Shown here: piece by piece, positions 8,572-18,137 of the stretch
Position numbering within the stretch: position 1 is the stretch's first letter
Layout of the letters: every line of letters starts with the position of its first letter
NCBI GenBank assembly: GCA_902810755.1
Contig: CADDYT010000023.1
Span: 1 to 56,615, forward strand
Length of the DNA: 56,615 nt
From: Chloroflexota bacterium
Lineage (GTDB): Bacteria; Chloroflexota; Ktedonobacteria; Ktedonobacterales; Ktedonobacteraceae
Direction of reading: 5' to 3'
Made by a program: the position numbers and the translations under genes
The notes under the pieces: generated by a model
The model's input: only the letters and a program-made list of their open reading frames with translations
Database searches by the model: none
What the model was told of the DNA's origin: nothing

Positions 8572-10080
8572 ATGGTTAGAAGTCTATTGCACCGGTACCT
8601 GTGCAAATCGGTCGTCATCCTCGTTGTCATCAGTACCCTGCTCACCTTCTCAACGGCGAGCGCGGACGCCAGTAGCAGTGCAACAACCTTTAGTTTCAAG
8701 AATTTCGAGATAGCCAGCGTTCATGGAACAACATGTCCTGGAGAGGGAGGCTCGCAATGCACCAATGGGGCTGCCGAGCCTGCGATCCGGGGAAGTAAGG
8801 ACGGACACTTCTATGCCTCCTCTGAAAACGGCCTGGGCGCTGGCACAGACGCCTGGAGATCAGATAACGGGGGTCTGAGCTATGTCGCACTTCCCTCGCC
8901 CAACAAAGCATCACAGGCACAGGATGTTCCGTTCGCCCCTGGCGGCGGCGATACTGATCTGGCTGTAGCTCCACAGGAGAATTCGCAGGGCAATTACAAT
9001 GTCTACGTTGCCAGCCTGAACCTGGCAAACATTGATGTCAGCACCAGCACAGATAATGGGCAGATCTGGTCACTCAATCCGACCAGCGCGACCATTCCGG
9101 GTGACGACCGGGAATGGATTGCCGCGGATGCCGTTTCTAAGGTCTGCATCTCCTATCACGATATTGCAACCGATAATATCGACGTGAATTGCAGCTATGA
9201 TGCCGGTACAACATTCACGCAGTTAGGAGATGCCATCGACATGAATCATCTCTATCTGCTGAATGTTGTTGGCGGCAATGAAATTGGGAACCTCATGATC
9301 GACCCCAACAACCATTACATCTACCAGACCTTCAGCGGGATAGATAGTGGGGATGTAAATGCCTGTACGACGACAATGGGGCCATGCAACACCCATGTCG
9401 TCTATATGGCCGTCTCCACCGATGGAGGAAAGACTTTCACCGACTATGTGGTCTACGACAACCCGGACAGGACGGTCAGCTACGGTCACCAGTTTGTCAA
9501 CGTCAGCATTGATAAGGCAGGCAATGTCTACTCCGTCTATACCGATAACCACAATGTCTACTACAGCTACTCGACAACTCATGGGCAGACGTGGTCAGCG
9601 CCTCATCAGGTGAATCGGTCACCATCTAATACGGCTATCTTCCCCTGGAGTGTAGCCAACCGTGCCGGACACCTCGACATTGTCTGGTATGGCACCTCAT
9701 ATTACGATGGAACCAATCCACCCGATAGCTATCCCAACAGCGCAGCATGGTATGTCTACTTCGCACAGAGCATGAACGCAACAAGCTCAGGCGCCACCTT
9801 CACGCAGGTCAAGGCTACCCCGATCATCCACTATGGTGGGGTCTGCGAAAGTGGTGTGAGCTGCACCGGCAACCGCGACCTCTATGATGATTTTGGAGTA
9901 GCGGTCTATCACCATCCAGGCTTCGCAAACGATGGCTATGCCTCGATTGTTTATAGCGACGATCAGTACAGTACGAGTCCAACCAGCCCTCCGCCAGCAG
10001 GATGTACCGTCAGTACGACCAACACCGCTTCTTGCGATCATACGTCCATCGCCACGCAGACAACAGGCCCGGGCATTTAG
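8572..10080 (+). CDS. Secreted BNR/sialidase-like beta-propeller protein
   Basis: 502 residues with a clear signal peptide (basic MVRSLLHRYLCK, hydrophobic core VVILVVISTLLTFS, Ala-rich cleavage region near 30). The mature part has several BNR/Asp-box motifs (SxDxGxTW): RSDNGGLSY, STDNGQIWS, SYDAGTTFT, STDGGKTFT and STTHGQTWS, which mark a sialidase-fold propeller. I did not identify the arginine triad of true sialidases, so enzymatic activity is not implied; many such proteins only bind glycans. Strong ribosome site AAGGAGG at 8561-8567. The stop codon lies in the left arm of an inverted repeat (10077-10150). Confidence 0.8.
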   Translation: MVRSLLHRYLCKSVVILVVISTLLTFSTASADASSSATTFSFKNFEIASVHGTTCPGEGGSQCTNGAAEPAIRGSKDGHFYASSENGLGAGTDAWRSDNGGLSYVALPSPNKASQAQDVPFAPGGGDTDLAVAPQENSQGNYNVYVASLNLANIDVSTSTDNGQIWSLNPTSATIPGDDREWIAADAVSKVCISYHDIATDNIDVNCSYDAGTTFTQLGDAIDMNHLYLLNVVGGNEIGNLMIDPNNHYIYQTFSGIDSGDVNACTTTMGPCNTHVVYMAVSTDGGKTFTDYVVYDNPDRTVSYGHQFVNVSIDKAGNVYSVYTDNHNVYYSYSTTHGQTWSAPHQVNRSPSNTAIFPWSVANRAGHLDIVWYGTSYYDGTNPPDSYPNSAAWYVYFAQSMNATSSGATFTQVKATPIIHYGGVCESGVSCTGNRDLYDDFGVAVYHHPGFANDGYASIVYSDDQYSTSPTSPPPAGCTVSTTNTASCDHTSIATQTTGPGI

Positions 10081-10150
10081 AGCTTATCCGAAAACCTCTC
10101 TGAAGCCGCTTGAATCCAGAGCCAAAAGTAGGTTTTTGGATAAGCTCTAA
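10077..10150. mobile_element. MITE-like inverted-repeat element overlapping a stop codon
   Basis: Left arm 10077-10097 (TTAGAGCTTATCCGAAAACC plus T) and right arm 10130-10150 are inverted copies differing at one position, with a 32-base centre. The element is about 74 bp and carries no gene. The ends resemble those of small non-autonomous insertion sequences (inference). The TAG of the BNR gene lies in the left arm, so the element may have supplied the stop. Confidence 0.5.
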
Positions 10151-10164
10151 GTGAGAGTTGTATC

Positions 10165-10211
10165 ACAGGGAAGGGGCAGTCTCAATTTCAAGACTGCCCC
10201 TTCCCTGTTTC
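10165..10211. terminator. Bidirectional terminator between convergent genes
   Basis: ACAGGGAAGGGGCAGTCT (10165-10182) pairs perfectly with 10191-10208 over an 8-base loop and is followed by TTT. It lies between the BNR gene (plus) and the cyclase gene (minus) and can serve both. Confidence 0.8.
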
Positions 10212-10241
10212 TCGCCGCTCACCTGCCTTCTCGTTCGTTTT

Positions 10242-12182
10242 TCAAGCAGAAAGCCCCAGCAGGCACCAGACGTCGAGGGGAGCGGACTTGTTTTTGACGT
10301 GGAGCGGGGGCAACTGCGAGGCGAGAATATGCTGGCGCACGCGCAGGAAGGTCGAATGATTGAGCAGGATGTTATTGTCCGAGGCGTTGGATTGCAGGCG
10401 CGAAGCGATATTGACGGCGTCGCCGATGGCGGTATAGTTCTGCATGCGCCCCTCGGAACCCAGGTTGCCCACGACGGCCAGCCCCGTGTTGACGCCGAAG
10501 CCGAAGGAGATGTGCCGCTCCTGCGGCTGCGTGCGCTGGTACTCCTGTACGGCCAGTCGCATCTTCCACGCCGCCCGCACCGCCCGCAAAGCGTGATCTT
10601 CCTGTGGCAGCGGCGCGTTGAAAATCGCCATCAGCGCATCGCCGATAAAGGCCGTCAGCGTCCCCTCTTCATCCCAGATTTCTTTGCCCATGATTTCCAG
10701 GTACTTGTTGAGCAGGTTCATCACCTGCTCAGGCGACATACTCTCGCTCAGGCGCGTGTAGCCGCGAATATCGGCAAAGACGACGGAGATTTCTTTGGTT
10801 TCGCCGCCCAGTTTCAAGGCTCTGGGGTCGTGGATCAGTTGCTCTACTACTTTTGGATGCACATAACGCCCGAAAATGCGATTAATCTTTTTCGTTTCTT
10901 CCTGAGAACGTTTCAGTTCGGTGCGATCATCCACCACCAGGGCCATACCGATATAGTTCCCCTGCGGATCGCGCAGGGCGGAGACGAAGTAGGTCAGGTT
11001 GACAAGGCCGCGCTGAACAATTTCGCAGTCAACCGAGGTGGGAACAATCGTGCCGTGATTGTGCTGCTTCATCGCGTTTTCCAGCACATCCACCAGGCCA
11101 AGTTGAGAATATGCCCCGAAGACCTGCCGGTAATGCTTGCCGATAGCATCGACGGGGTTGATGCGTAGAATAACATTCGCCGCCCTGTTAAATGTGGTAA
11201 TGATGCCGTTAGAGTCAGTCGTAATCACGCCATTGGCAATAGAGGTGAAGATATTATCCATATATTGCTTGTCTTCGTTGATCTGCCGGATTGAGCGATT
11301 CAGGTCGGCGAAGAGGCGGGCATTGTCGATGGCGATAGCGGCCTGGTGACAGAAGGCCAGCAGAAGGTCGCGGTATTTCGGGCCAAACAGGCCGGTATTG
11401 ATGCGGCTGTCAACGTAGACGGCTCCGATACATTTATCGCGCACAATTAAGGGCGCGCACATGATGGAGCGTATACCATAGGCGATGATGCTGCGCTGGC
11501 TTTTGAGCGCGTCGTCGCTCTGCGCGTCGGCGGCCAGCACGGGCTGGCGCGTCTGCATCACCTTCTCAACCGTGCTGCGGCTGATTTCCAGACCAAATGC
11601 GCTCTGATCGATAGTGCGTAACTGTGTTTTATCGCGGCTGATCTCACGGGCAATTTTGAATTCAAGCTGGCCGGTCTCCTCGTTGACCAGCACCAGGAAG
11701 CCACGTTCGGCCTTCACAAACTGAATGACCTGGTCCATGACCATCAGCAGAACTTCATCGAACTCAAGCGTTGAGTTGAGCGCCCTGGCAATTTCGTAGA
11801 GGGTCGCCAGTTCATCATGCTCGCGTTTGAGAACCTGAATGCTGGTGGTCAGGGCCGCACGTTCCTGCTCAAAGGTATCGGCTCTTGCCCCGACGGCAAG
11901 TTCCGTTTTGATCGCCTGCGCCTGGCTCTGGATCATGACGAGGATGCGCTGCAAGGTCTGGCTCAAACGTCCCAGTTCCAGGTCGGCCATACGACTGATA
12001 TTGAGCGAATCATTGAGCAAAGCGACACGCGGATCACCGCTCTCCCCGGCATACGTCCCCTCGACCGCCCCCTCTAAATCAAGCGTATGTTTATGCAGGG
12101 AACGCGAGATACGAACCAGCGTCTCGCCAACCGTATGCAAATCGTTGCTGACTCGCTGCGCCAGATCAGGTATTGCGGTCAA
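10242..12182 (-). CDS. GAF-PAS adenylate/guanylate cyclase
   Basis: A 646-residue class III nucleotide cyclase that should make cAMP or cGMP. Order: helical N-terminus (1-120), GAF domain (about 125-285), PAS domain (about 295-400, MDNIFTSIANGVITTDSNGI), then the cyclase domain (about 440-620) with VVFADIRGYTRLSE (metal-binding Asp), FIGDALMAIFN (second metal Asp) and NYTAIGDAVNIASRLQ. The frame is open to 12302, but the promoter -10 (TATAAT, 12289-12294) lies within that extension, so the start must be downstream. I choose TTG at 12182, preceded by GGAGG at 5 bases. No membrane segment, so a cytosolic sensor. Ligands unknown. Confidence 0.9.
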   Translation of the reverse strand: MTAIPDLAQRVSNDLHTVGETLVRISRSLHKHTLDLEGAVEGTYAGESGDPRVALLNDSLNISRMADLELGRLSQTLQRILVMIQSQAQAIKTELAVGARADTFEQERAALTTSIQVLKREHDELATLYEIARALNSTLEFDEVLLMVMDQVIQFVKAERGFLVLVNEETGQLEFKIAREISRDKTQLRTIDQSAFGLEISRSTVEKVMQTRQPVLAADAQSDDALKSQRSIIAYGIRSIMCAPLIVRDKCIGAVYVDSRINTGLFGPKYRDLLLAFCHQAAIAIDNARLFADLNRSIRQINEDKQYMDNIFTSIANGVITTDSNGIITTFNRAANVILRINPVDAIGKHYRQVFGAYSQLGLVDVLENAMKQHNHGTIVPTSVDCEIVQRGLVNLTYFVSALRDPQGNYIGMALVVDDRTELKRSQEETKKINRIFGRYVHPKVVEQLIHDPRALKLGGETKEISVVFADIRGYTRLSESMSPEQVMNLLNKYLEIMGKEIWDEEGTLTAFIGDALMAIFNAPLPQEDHALRAVRAAWKMRLAVQEYQRTQPQERHISFGFGVNTGLAVVGNLGSEGRMQNYTAIGDAVNIASRLQSNASDNNILLNHSTFLRVRQHILASQLPPLHVKNKSAPLDVWCLLGLSA

Positions 12183-12288
12183 CGCGCCCTCCAATTTCTG
12201 ATGCTTCTCGCATGGTGAAAAACGTCTTACAAAGTCCGTAAGGAATAGCCCTTCCCCTTTGTATAAATAGACGCTTATAATCCCCTTT

Positions 12289-12297
12289 ATTATAGCA
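12289..12297 (-). promoter_or_regulatory. Extended -10 promoter of the cyclase gene (TGCTATAAT)
   Basis: Minus-strand TGCTATAAT is a perfect extended -10; no clear -35 at 17 bases. Predicted start near 12282, about 100 bases before the TTG start at 12182. The divergent kinase promoter lies about 170 bases to the right. Confidence 0.65.
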
Positions 12298-12464
12298 TGC
12301 AAAGTTGTGTTTGCACGACCCGCTTCTTCAAAAATCTCAAAGTCTGTACATTCTCAGATTCTCTGGAACTCGTTTCTCTTTCAGTAACTTGCCTGTCAAC
12401 ATACAGACTATCACACTTGACAGACTCTGGGCTTCAAACAACCCTTCCATTCCCCCAACCAGTA

Positions 12465-12473
12465 TGTTATACT
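12465..12473 (+). promoter_or_regulatory. Extended -10 promoter of the Ser/Thr kinase gene (TGTTATACT)
   Basis: TGTTATACT followed by an A+T-rich stretch; predicted start near 12480, about 55 bases before the ATG at 12535. The TTGACA at 12417 is too far upstream to belong to it. Confidence 0.6.
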
Positions 12474-12534
12474 TTTCTTCGATACGTATTAAATATTTAA
12501 TATGTAATCTATGATTAGAGGCGAGGGGATAGTC

Positions 12535-14652
12535 ATGCCATTCGACGGATTACACATCGGTCACTATATTCTCCTGCGTTCCATCGGTAGCGGCGCAATG
12601 GGAGAGGTGTATCTTGCCGAAGACCCACGAATCCACCGGCAGGTAGCGATCAAGGTCGTGCGTAGCGAAATCAGTGCTTACTACAGGGATAGCGTCGGCG
12701 ATGCACAGAGGCTCTTCCTGCGAGAAGCAAAAGCTATTGCACAGCTGGATCATCCACATATTTTGCCTTTATTTGATTATGGCGAGGAAAATATCAACGG
12801 CACAACCCTCACCTATCTGGTCATGCCTTTTCGACCAGAAGGGTCGCTGACCCGATGGCTGGAACAACGCAATTCTGGCCTGCTTCCACTTGAAGACAGC
12901 ATCCAGCTTGTACGCCAGGCCGCCAGCGCATTGCAGTATGCCCACGATCAGCAGATTATTCACCAGGATGTGAAGCCAGCTAATTTTCTGATGCGCGCCA
13001 ACAGCGAGCGTCCACATCTGCCCGATATTGTGCTGGCAGACTTTGGAGTAGCCCGGTCTGGCAATACGACTTCAAGCATGAGCCACTCTATTCGTGGGAC
13101 ACCAACGTACATGGCCCCTGAACAGTGGAGTGGTGAAACTGTACCCGCTACCGATCAGTATGCGCTGGCCGTGATGGCATATGAGTTGTTGACCGGGCAA
13201 CCTCCTTTTCAGGGGCCGCCAATGCAGATGATGTATCACCATACCAACACTCTTCCACAGCCAGCGAGCAAGTTGAATCCCTCGCTTCCAGCAGAGGTAG
13301 ATTCAGTTCTCTTAACGGCGCTGGCGAAAAAGCCCGAAGAGCGTTTTCTGGCTATCGCGGTCTTTGCCCATGCTCTACAGCAGGCTACACAATATACTAC
13401 TGCCGCGACGGTCATAAGAACGCCGCATAGCGCCAGTACAGGGAATGTACGCGCAACACTCGCTATCAGCAAAAAAGAGGCACAGGATGGCACGACTCGG
13501 ACACTGAATTTGCCAGGAGGGCGGCAGATGACGATCACCGTGCCAGCCGGGTCGTATGATGGTCAGGTTTTAAGAATTGAGGATCACACAGCAGGCGTAT
13601 TGATTATTACGTTGCAGGTGAAAGAGACGGAACCCACGTTTTTGCCAGTGAAGCCGGGTCAGGAATTTGATAGGACGATTCGCTCATCGAATCCGGCTTT
13701 GCCACCACCCTCCATGTCGCCAGCAGGTAGAGGAACACCCACCCCTGTACCATCTGCCCCAGGCTTGAGGCCAGATATCGCCGACAATCAGCAAAATACA
13801 GCCAGACGCCAGGGCATTGCCGGTGGTACAGCCATATTGCTGGTCGGGTTGGCCCTGCTGATCATAGCAGGCAGTGCTGGCTTCTTTTACCTTCAGAATA
13901 ACAACCGCTCCTCCTCCAGCAATCCCGATGCTATCGCCACCATCCATGCCAGTGATGCAACCTCTTTTGCTGCCACCTCCACGACTCTGGCAAGTAAGAA
14001 CACAGGAACACCGACTTCCCAACCAGCTACGCCCACAACGACGGCTGGCTCGCAAACCACTCCTACGACAGCAAACACTGTACCTTATCCACCTCCTGGT
14101 GCAGTATTAGCACTCAATGACCCACTGACTGATAACAGTCTCGGCTACAATTGGACTGAAAACAACACCGGTACCGGCTCCTGCAGTTTTACAGGAAGCG
14201 GCTATGATGTGACATCGCCACAAACACCTCTCTATCATGGCTGCGTTGCCCAGAACACAAGCTTTAGCAATTTCGCCTATGAGATCCATCTGACCTTTAT
14301 CTCCGGCAATTGCGGAGCCATCATCTTTCGCGCCGATGTTCCCAATCACCGATACTATTATTTCCGCATTTGCGCAAACGGCACCTACCAGTTGCTTCTC
14401 TACACACAGAGCGGCTACGCCACCAGAACGTTCGCAGACAGCAACTCTTCGGCAATCCACATGGGTCCTGGTCAATCTAACGTGATAGCGGTTGTTGCAA
14501 ACGGCAGTCACATTGCTGCATATATAAATGACCAGCCTGTGGTCAGCATCATCGATAGCACCTGTAGTCAGGGGCAGATAGGTGTTGCCGCCGATAATGA
14601 TAACAGCCCAACCGAGATAGTGTTCAGCAACGCAAAGGTATGGACTTTCTAG
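12535..14652 (+). CDS. Transmembrane Ser/Thr protein kinase with DnaJ-like patch and extracytoplasmic domain
   Basis: 705 residues. The N-terminal kinase domain (about 10-275) is catalytically complete: glycine loop IGSGAMGEVYLAED (from Gly18), Lys40 in VAIK, HQDVKPAN (Asp145), DFG at 169, and APEQW. A segment around 320-355 (TLNLPGGRQMTITVPAGSYDGQVLRIE) resembles the DnaJ C-terminal substrate-binding domain. A Pro/Ser-rich linker leads to one transmembrane helix (about 430-456), a Thr/Ser-rich stalk, and a C-terminal beta-rich domain (about 525-705) like the concanavalin-type LamG/DUF1080 fold. The start at 12535 is chosen over the in-frame ATG at 12511 because GAGGGG precedes it. Probably senses a surface ligand and signals inward (inference). 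Confidence 0.92.
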   Translation: MPFDGLHIGHYILLRSIGSGAMGEVYLAEDPRIHRQVAIKVVRSEISAYYRDSVGDAQRLFLREAKAIAQLDHPHILPLFDYGEENINGTTLTYLVMPFRPEGSLTRWLEQRNSGLLPLEDSIQLVRQAASALQYAHDQQIIHQDVKPANFLMRANSERPHLPDIVLADFGVARSGNTTSSMSHSIRGTPTYMAPEQWSGETVPATDQYALAVMAYELLTGQPPFQGPPMQMMYHHTNTLPQPASKLNPSLPAEVDSVLLTALAKKPEERFLAIAVFAHALQQATQYTTAATVIRTPHSASTGNVRATLAISKKEAQDGTTRTLNLPGGRQMTITVPAGSYDGQVLRIEDHTAGVLIITLQVKETEPTFLPVKPGQEFDRTIRSSNPALPPPSMSPAGRGTPTPVPSAPGLRPDIADNQQNTARRQGIAGGTAILLVGLALLIIAGSAGFFYLQNNNRSSSSNPDAIATIHASDATSFAATSTTLASKNTGTPTSQPATPTTTAGSQTTPTTANTVPYPPPGAVLALNDPLTDNSLGYNWTENNTGTGSCSFTGSGYDVTSPQTPLYHGCVAQNTSFSNFAYEIHLTFISGNCGAIIFRADVPNHRYYYFRICANGTYQLLLYTQSGYATRTFADSNSSAIHMGPGQSNVIAVVANGSHIAAYINDQPVVSIIDSTCSQGQIGVAADNDNSPTEIVFSNAKVWTF

Positions 14653-14685
14653 ACCCGGCGATGCCAGTTCATCACACGCCTCGTT

Positions 14686-15588
14686 TCATACCCCGTACTC
14701 TCTCAGGTAGTCGGTAAAAGACATGGGGGTGAAACCGAAATTGCGCTGCACGGAGTCGCGTTCGGTGATGTTATCGAAGGTGAAGAGGGTCATGGCGGCT
14801 TTCGTCAGAGGCGGTCTGGGCAGCACTGCCTCCATGACGGCTGCGCCAACACCGACCAGCGGTGTGGGAGCAGGCGCTTTGATGCGCGTTTTGTGCATGG
14901 CGTGCAACAGTTCGTCGATGATGCGGGTGAAGGAATAGTATTCCGGGCCGCCGATGGTGTAGGTTTTGCCGGAGGTACCCTGCGGGTCGTCCAGCACCTT
15001 CATGATGACGGTGACGACATCTTCGACATAGATGGGCTGGAAGAGAATGGTGCCGCCGCCGATCAAAGGCACGACCGGGGCGCTGCGAATGAGATCGGCC
15101 AACCCTTTGATGAAAGGCGCGTTTTTGCCGAAGAGAACGGATGGCTGAATGATCGTCCATTGCAGGCCGCTCTCTTTGACCATCTGCTCCGCCAGGTAGC
15201 GGCCCTGCATGTAGCTGCCGGGTTTCGCAGGCTTTGTTCCCAGGCCGCTGATCTCGATGATGCGTTTAACGCCGGCCTCCTGCGCCGCCTTCACCAGGTT
15301 GGCCGTTCCCTGCACATTGGTGGTGTTGTAGTCGTTGCCAGCCGAGGGCTTGCGATCCGCCGTGATAAAGGCGGCATGGACGATGGTATCTACTCCTTGC
15401 ACGGCAACGGGCAGCGTCTCCGGCTTTGTGGTATCGCCCTCCACCAGTTCTATTTTCTCAACGGGCAGAACCTTTGCTGCCCGCGCCCTGTTGCGCACCA
15501 GGCAGCGCGGTCGCTCGCCCTCTGCAACAAGACGCGCCACAAGATGACTTCCAATATAGCCTGCTGCTCCTGTAATCAGTATCATCAT
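14686..15588 (-). CDS. NAD(P)-binding atypical SDR (NmrA/NDUFA9-like)
   Basis: 300 residues. Rossmann motif ILITGAAGYIGSHLVARL at the N-terminus (dinucleotide loop TGAAGYIG, residues 6-13), GDTTKPETL and VDTIVHAAF further on, and YMQGRYLAEQMVKESGLQWTIIQPSVLFG, where the usual active-site Tyr-x3-Lys is changed to YMQGR. The C-terminal part (YTIGGPEYYSFTRIIDELL) is typical of NDUFA9/YwnB-like atypical SDRs, which act on quinones or only bind nucleotide. The start has AGAGGGAC upstream. Convergent with the kinase gene, 33 bases apart. Reaction unknown. Confidence 0.85.
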   Translation of the reverse strand: MMILITGAAGYIGSHLVARLVAEGERPRCLVRNRARAAKVLPVEKIELVEGDTTKPETLPVAVQGVDTIVHAAFITADRKPSAGNDYNTTNVQGTANLVKAAQEAGVKRIIEISGLGTKPAKPGSYMQGRYLAEQMVKESGLQWTIIQPSVLFGKNAPFIKGLADLIRSAPVVPLIGGGTILFQPIYVEDVVTVIMKVLDDPQGTSGKTYTIGGPEYYSFTRIIDELLHAMHKTRIKAPAPTPLVGVGAAVMEAVLPRPPLTKAAMTLFTFDNITERDSVQRNFGFTPMSFTDYLREYGV

Positions 15589-15718
15589 TCTGTCCCTCTC
15601 ATATCTCTCTGAAAATAAGTCATTGACAGCTTTACCAGCAGTATAAGCCTTTGTGAGAAGAGATGCCAGGGGACAGGAACACGGGTAAAGGGGTGAGCCT
15701 GCTCATGGAATATCGCTT

Positions 15719-18136
15719 TCAGAGCAAGGCCCCGGCGGGCAACACAATGCGCACTGAAACGCCCTCGCCGGGGATACTTTTGATGGTCAGGCTACCGCCT
15801 GCTATGGCGAGCAAGGCGCTATGGGTGAGCAGACCGCCGCCGGTGCCGGTCGTAGAACTGCTGGCCGAGAGAATACCAACGCCATCATCGGAGACAATCA
15901 CCTCCAGGTGGGGATCGCAACTGGCTTTGAGGGTGATGCGCAGGCGGCGATGGATGTCCGTGCCGCGCGCATGACGGGCCGCGTTGCGCAGGGCTTCCTG
16001 CACGGCGGCGAAGATCAGTTCGGCGATGGCCGGGGGCGTCTTCTCATCGATAATGCGCTCTGTCTCCTCTGAGACACACCAGTACACCTCGTCGAAAGCG
16101 TGCTGGAAATCCTGGTTGAGCATGGTGTGGATGGCGCGCATCAGGCCGTCGCGTTCCAGGCGATGCGGCGCGCCCGTTGCCGTCGCGCGCATCATAGCGG
16201 CTAAGCGGCGGTGGGCGTCGGTAATCATCTCCACCGTCTCGTCAACGGCATGGACGAGCGGAGCGTTCTGGTCGGGGCCTTGCGGCACAGTTTGTTCCAC
16301 CGGGATCAGCGAGCGCAGGGTTTCCAGGCGCAGGAGCGCGAGGTGCATCTGGGGTAGAATCTCGTCATGCAGGACGCGGCGCTGCTGCGCGCCCAGCAGC
16401 TTGACATCGACGATACGCCGCTTCAAGAGGGCCGCGACCGCCTGCATGGCTTCGTGGTCGCCCAGCGTATCAAGAATGCGCTGGCCGCAGGCATGGGCAA
16501 GATTCATATCTTCGTCGGTAAATACGGCCCCATCCTCACGTGGGCCGAGGTAGAGCATAGCAACCAGCCCCAGTTCATCGTGGATCGGCAAGATCCAGCA
16601 GATCATGCGCTTGCCGTTCAGGGTGATGCGCGCGCGCCGGGGAGCGGGATTGTGCGCCTCTCCCGGCTTGCGGCCTTGCAACCGGGGCTTGAGAGCCGGA
16701 CGTTGCGCTATGTTCGCGCTGAGCTGATCGGCCCCCTCAGCACGCAGAGAGTCCGGCGGGCGTATTTCCGCCAGCACATCGTCGGTCGCGGTCGCAGGCC
16801 AGCGGTAGCTGAAGGTGCGGCGAATGGGGCCGGAGAGGATGGTCAGGCGGGCGCACTGCACGGCCAGCACGTCATGGCAGAGGTGGAAAAAGAGTGATTC
16901 CAGGCTCTGCTCCGTCTTTTGCAGGTCGGTGTTGAGCCAGTGGTGCGAATTGGTGTTGCGCAGAAACTGGCCTAGCATGGCGATATAGCGGTCGCGAGCG
17001 GTATAGCTACTCCACGTAAACAATGCATAGGCGGCAGTCGCGAGCGTGGTGATGAGCAGCAGGCCACCGAGCTTGCTACTGGTCAGATTGACAAGCAGGA
17101 CGATCAGCAGGGCGACGGTGGTGGCAACGATAACGATGCCGCGCCATTGCTCAAAGAAGCCGCGCCGGGCAAGGGGTCGCTCAATCAAGATGCCATGCCG
17201 CACGACAGAATAGCCGACCAGCAGGATGATAAGGGCGACCGCGCCGACGGAGACCATATCCAGCACCATCAGGTTGAGCGGAATGGCGACCAGATTCTGG
17301 GGCATGGCGGGAACGGGCTGCTGCTGGTGCCGAAGCCAGCCAATGAGCGAGGAGATACTGATGACGGCCAGCGTAGTGGTGAGGCCAACCATAAAGAGGG
17401 CGGCAAGGAAGAGACCAGGGCGGGCAAGGTGCCAGGAAAGCGCCGGTTCCTCCAGTTGCTCCACGTCGGTCGGGTCATCCCAGAAGGCATCGGCCAGCGC
17501 CTGTATAAGCGGGAAAAAGCCGCGCACGCGCAAGAGGGTAGACCAGAGGCGACTGATCCTGCCGAGCGTGAGCCAGGGAGCGATGGCGCAGAAGGTGACA
17601 TAGCAGAGGAAGAGTACGGGCAGCCAGACAACCGGCGAGAGCAGACCGCCAGACGTAGTACCCGCGATGGAGCCATAAGCCAGCAGGCGCAACGAGCCGC
17701 TAAAGGTGAAGATCGATTGATTGGCGATGAGCAACAGAAAGACCAGGCAGCCGAGAATGCCGCTGCTAACCAGCAAAAAGGGACGCCGCCTCCGCCAGCC
17801 CTCGTTGATCAGCGAGGCATAGTGCAGGCCGATGGCAAACCATATATAGGGAACGCCGATAGCAGGCAGCCAGATCAGATGCCACAGGAAATCAGGGGTG
17901 AGAAACTCCTGTCCTGGCTCACTGAGCGGCTCGAAGATGAGCAGGGCGTGAATGTAGAAAAAGAGGGCGGAGAGCGCGAGACCCACAACTCCCATACGCG
18001 CCACCCAGCTCCGACGGTCACCATTGAGCCAGACGGTCAGGGCAAGCCAGAGAAAGGTGACCAGATTAAAGATGGAAAGCGCCACTGCAATGGTCTGGAA
18101 GATATGCTCAGGCGCGAAGAATGTTTGCGGCGACAT
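15719..18136 (-). CDS. Membrane sensor histidine kinase, NarL/DesK (HisKA_3) type
   Basis: 805 residues. The N-terminal half is membrane-embedded, about nine to ten hydrophobic helices (the last around 355-390). A GAF-like domain follows (about 420-560). The dimerisation helix carries the phosphorylated His590 in RVLHDEILPQMHLALLRLETL. The ATPase domain has VQEALRNAARHA (N box), DDGVGIL (G1) and TGTGGGLL (G2). The ATG at 18136 overlaps the end region of the response-regulator gene with one base between stop and start, so the pair is translationally coupled, regulator first. An upstream extension of the frame exists but lies inside the regulator gene. Signal unknown. Confidence 0.9.
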   Translation of the reverse strand: MSPQTFFAPEHIFQTIAVALSIFNLVTFLWLALTVWLNGDRRSWVARMGVVGLALSALFFYIHALLIFEPLSEPGQEFLTPDFLWHLIWLPAIGVPYIWFAIGLHYASLINEGWRRRRPFLLVSSGILGCLVFLLLIANQSIFTFSGSLRLLAYGSIAGTTSGGLLSPVVWLPVLFLCYVTFCAIAPWLTLGRISRLWSTLLRVRGFFPLIQALADAFWDDPTDVEQLEEPALSWHLARPGLFLAALFMVGLTTTLAVISISSLIGWLRHQQQPVPAMPQNLVAIPLNLMVLDMVSVGAVALIILLVGYSVVRHGILIERPLARRGFFEQWRGIVIVATTVALLIVLLVNLTSSKLGGLLLITTLATAAYALFTWSSYTARDRYIAMLGQFLRNTNSHHWLNTDLQKTEQSLESLFFHLCHDVLAVQCARLTILSGPIRRTFSYRWPATATDDVLAEIRPPDSLRAEGADQLSANIAQRPALKPRLQGRKPGEAHNPAPRRARITLNGKRMICWILPIHDELGLVAMLYLGPREDGAVFTDEDMNLAHACGQRILDTLGDHEAMQAVAALLKRRIVDVKLLGAQQRRVLHDEILPQMHLALLRLETLRSLIPVEQTVPQGPDQNAPLVHAVDETVEMITDAHRRLAAMMRATATGAPHRLERDGLMRAIHTMLNQDFQHAFDEVYWCVSEETERIIDEKTPPAIAELIFAAVQEALRNAARHARGTDIHRRLRITLKASCDPHLEVIVSDDGVGILSASSSTTGTGGGLLTHSALLAIAGGSLTIKSIPGEGVSVRIVLPAGALL

Positions 18137-18137
18137 G

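Noticed and set aside
12183..12302. N-terminal extension of the cyclase from the ATG at 12302
   Set aside because: The promoter's TATAAT (12289-12294) lies inside these codons, so they cannot be on the message; TTG at 12182 has a good ribosome site.
12417..12422. TTGACA as -35 of the Ser/Thr kinase gene
   Set aside because: It is 45 bases from the TATACT; there is no -10 at the right distance.
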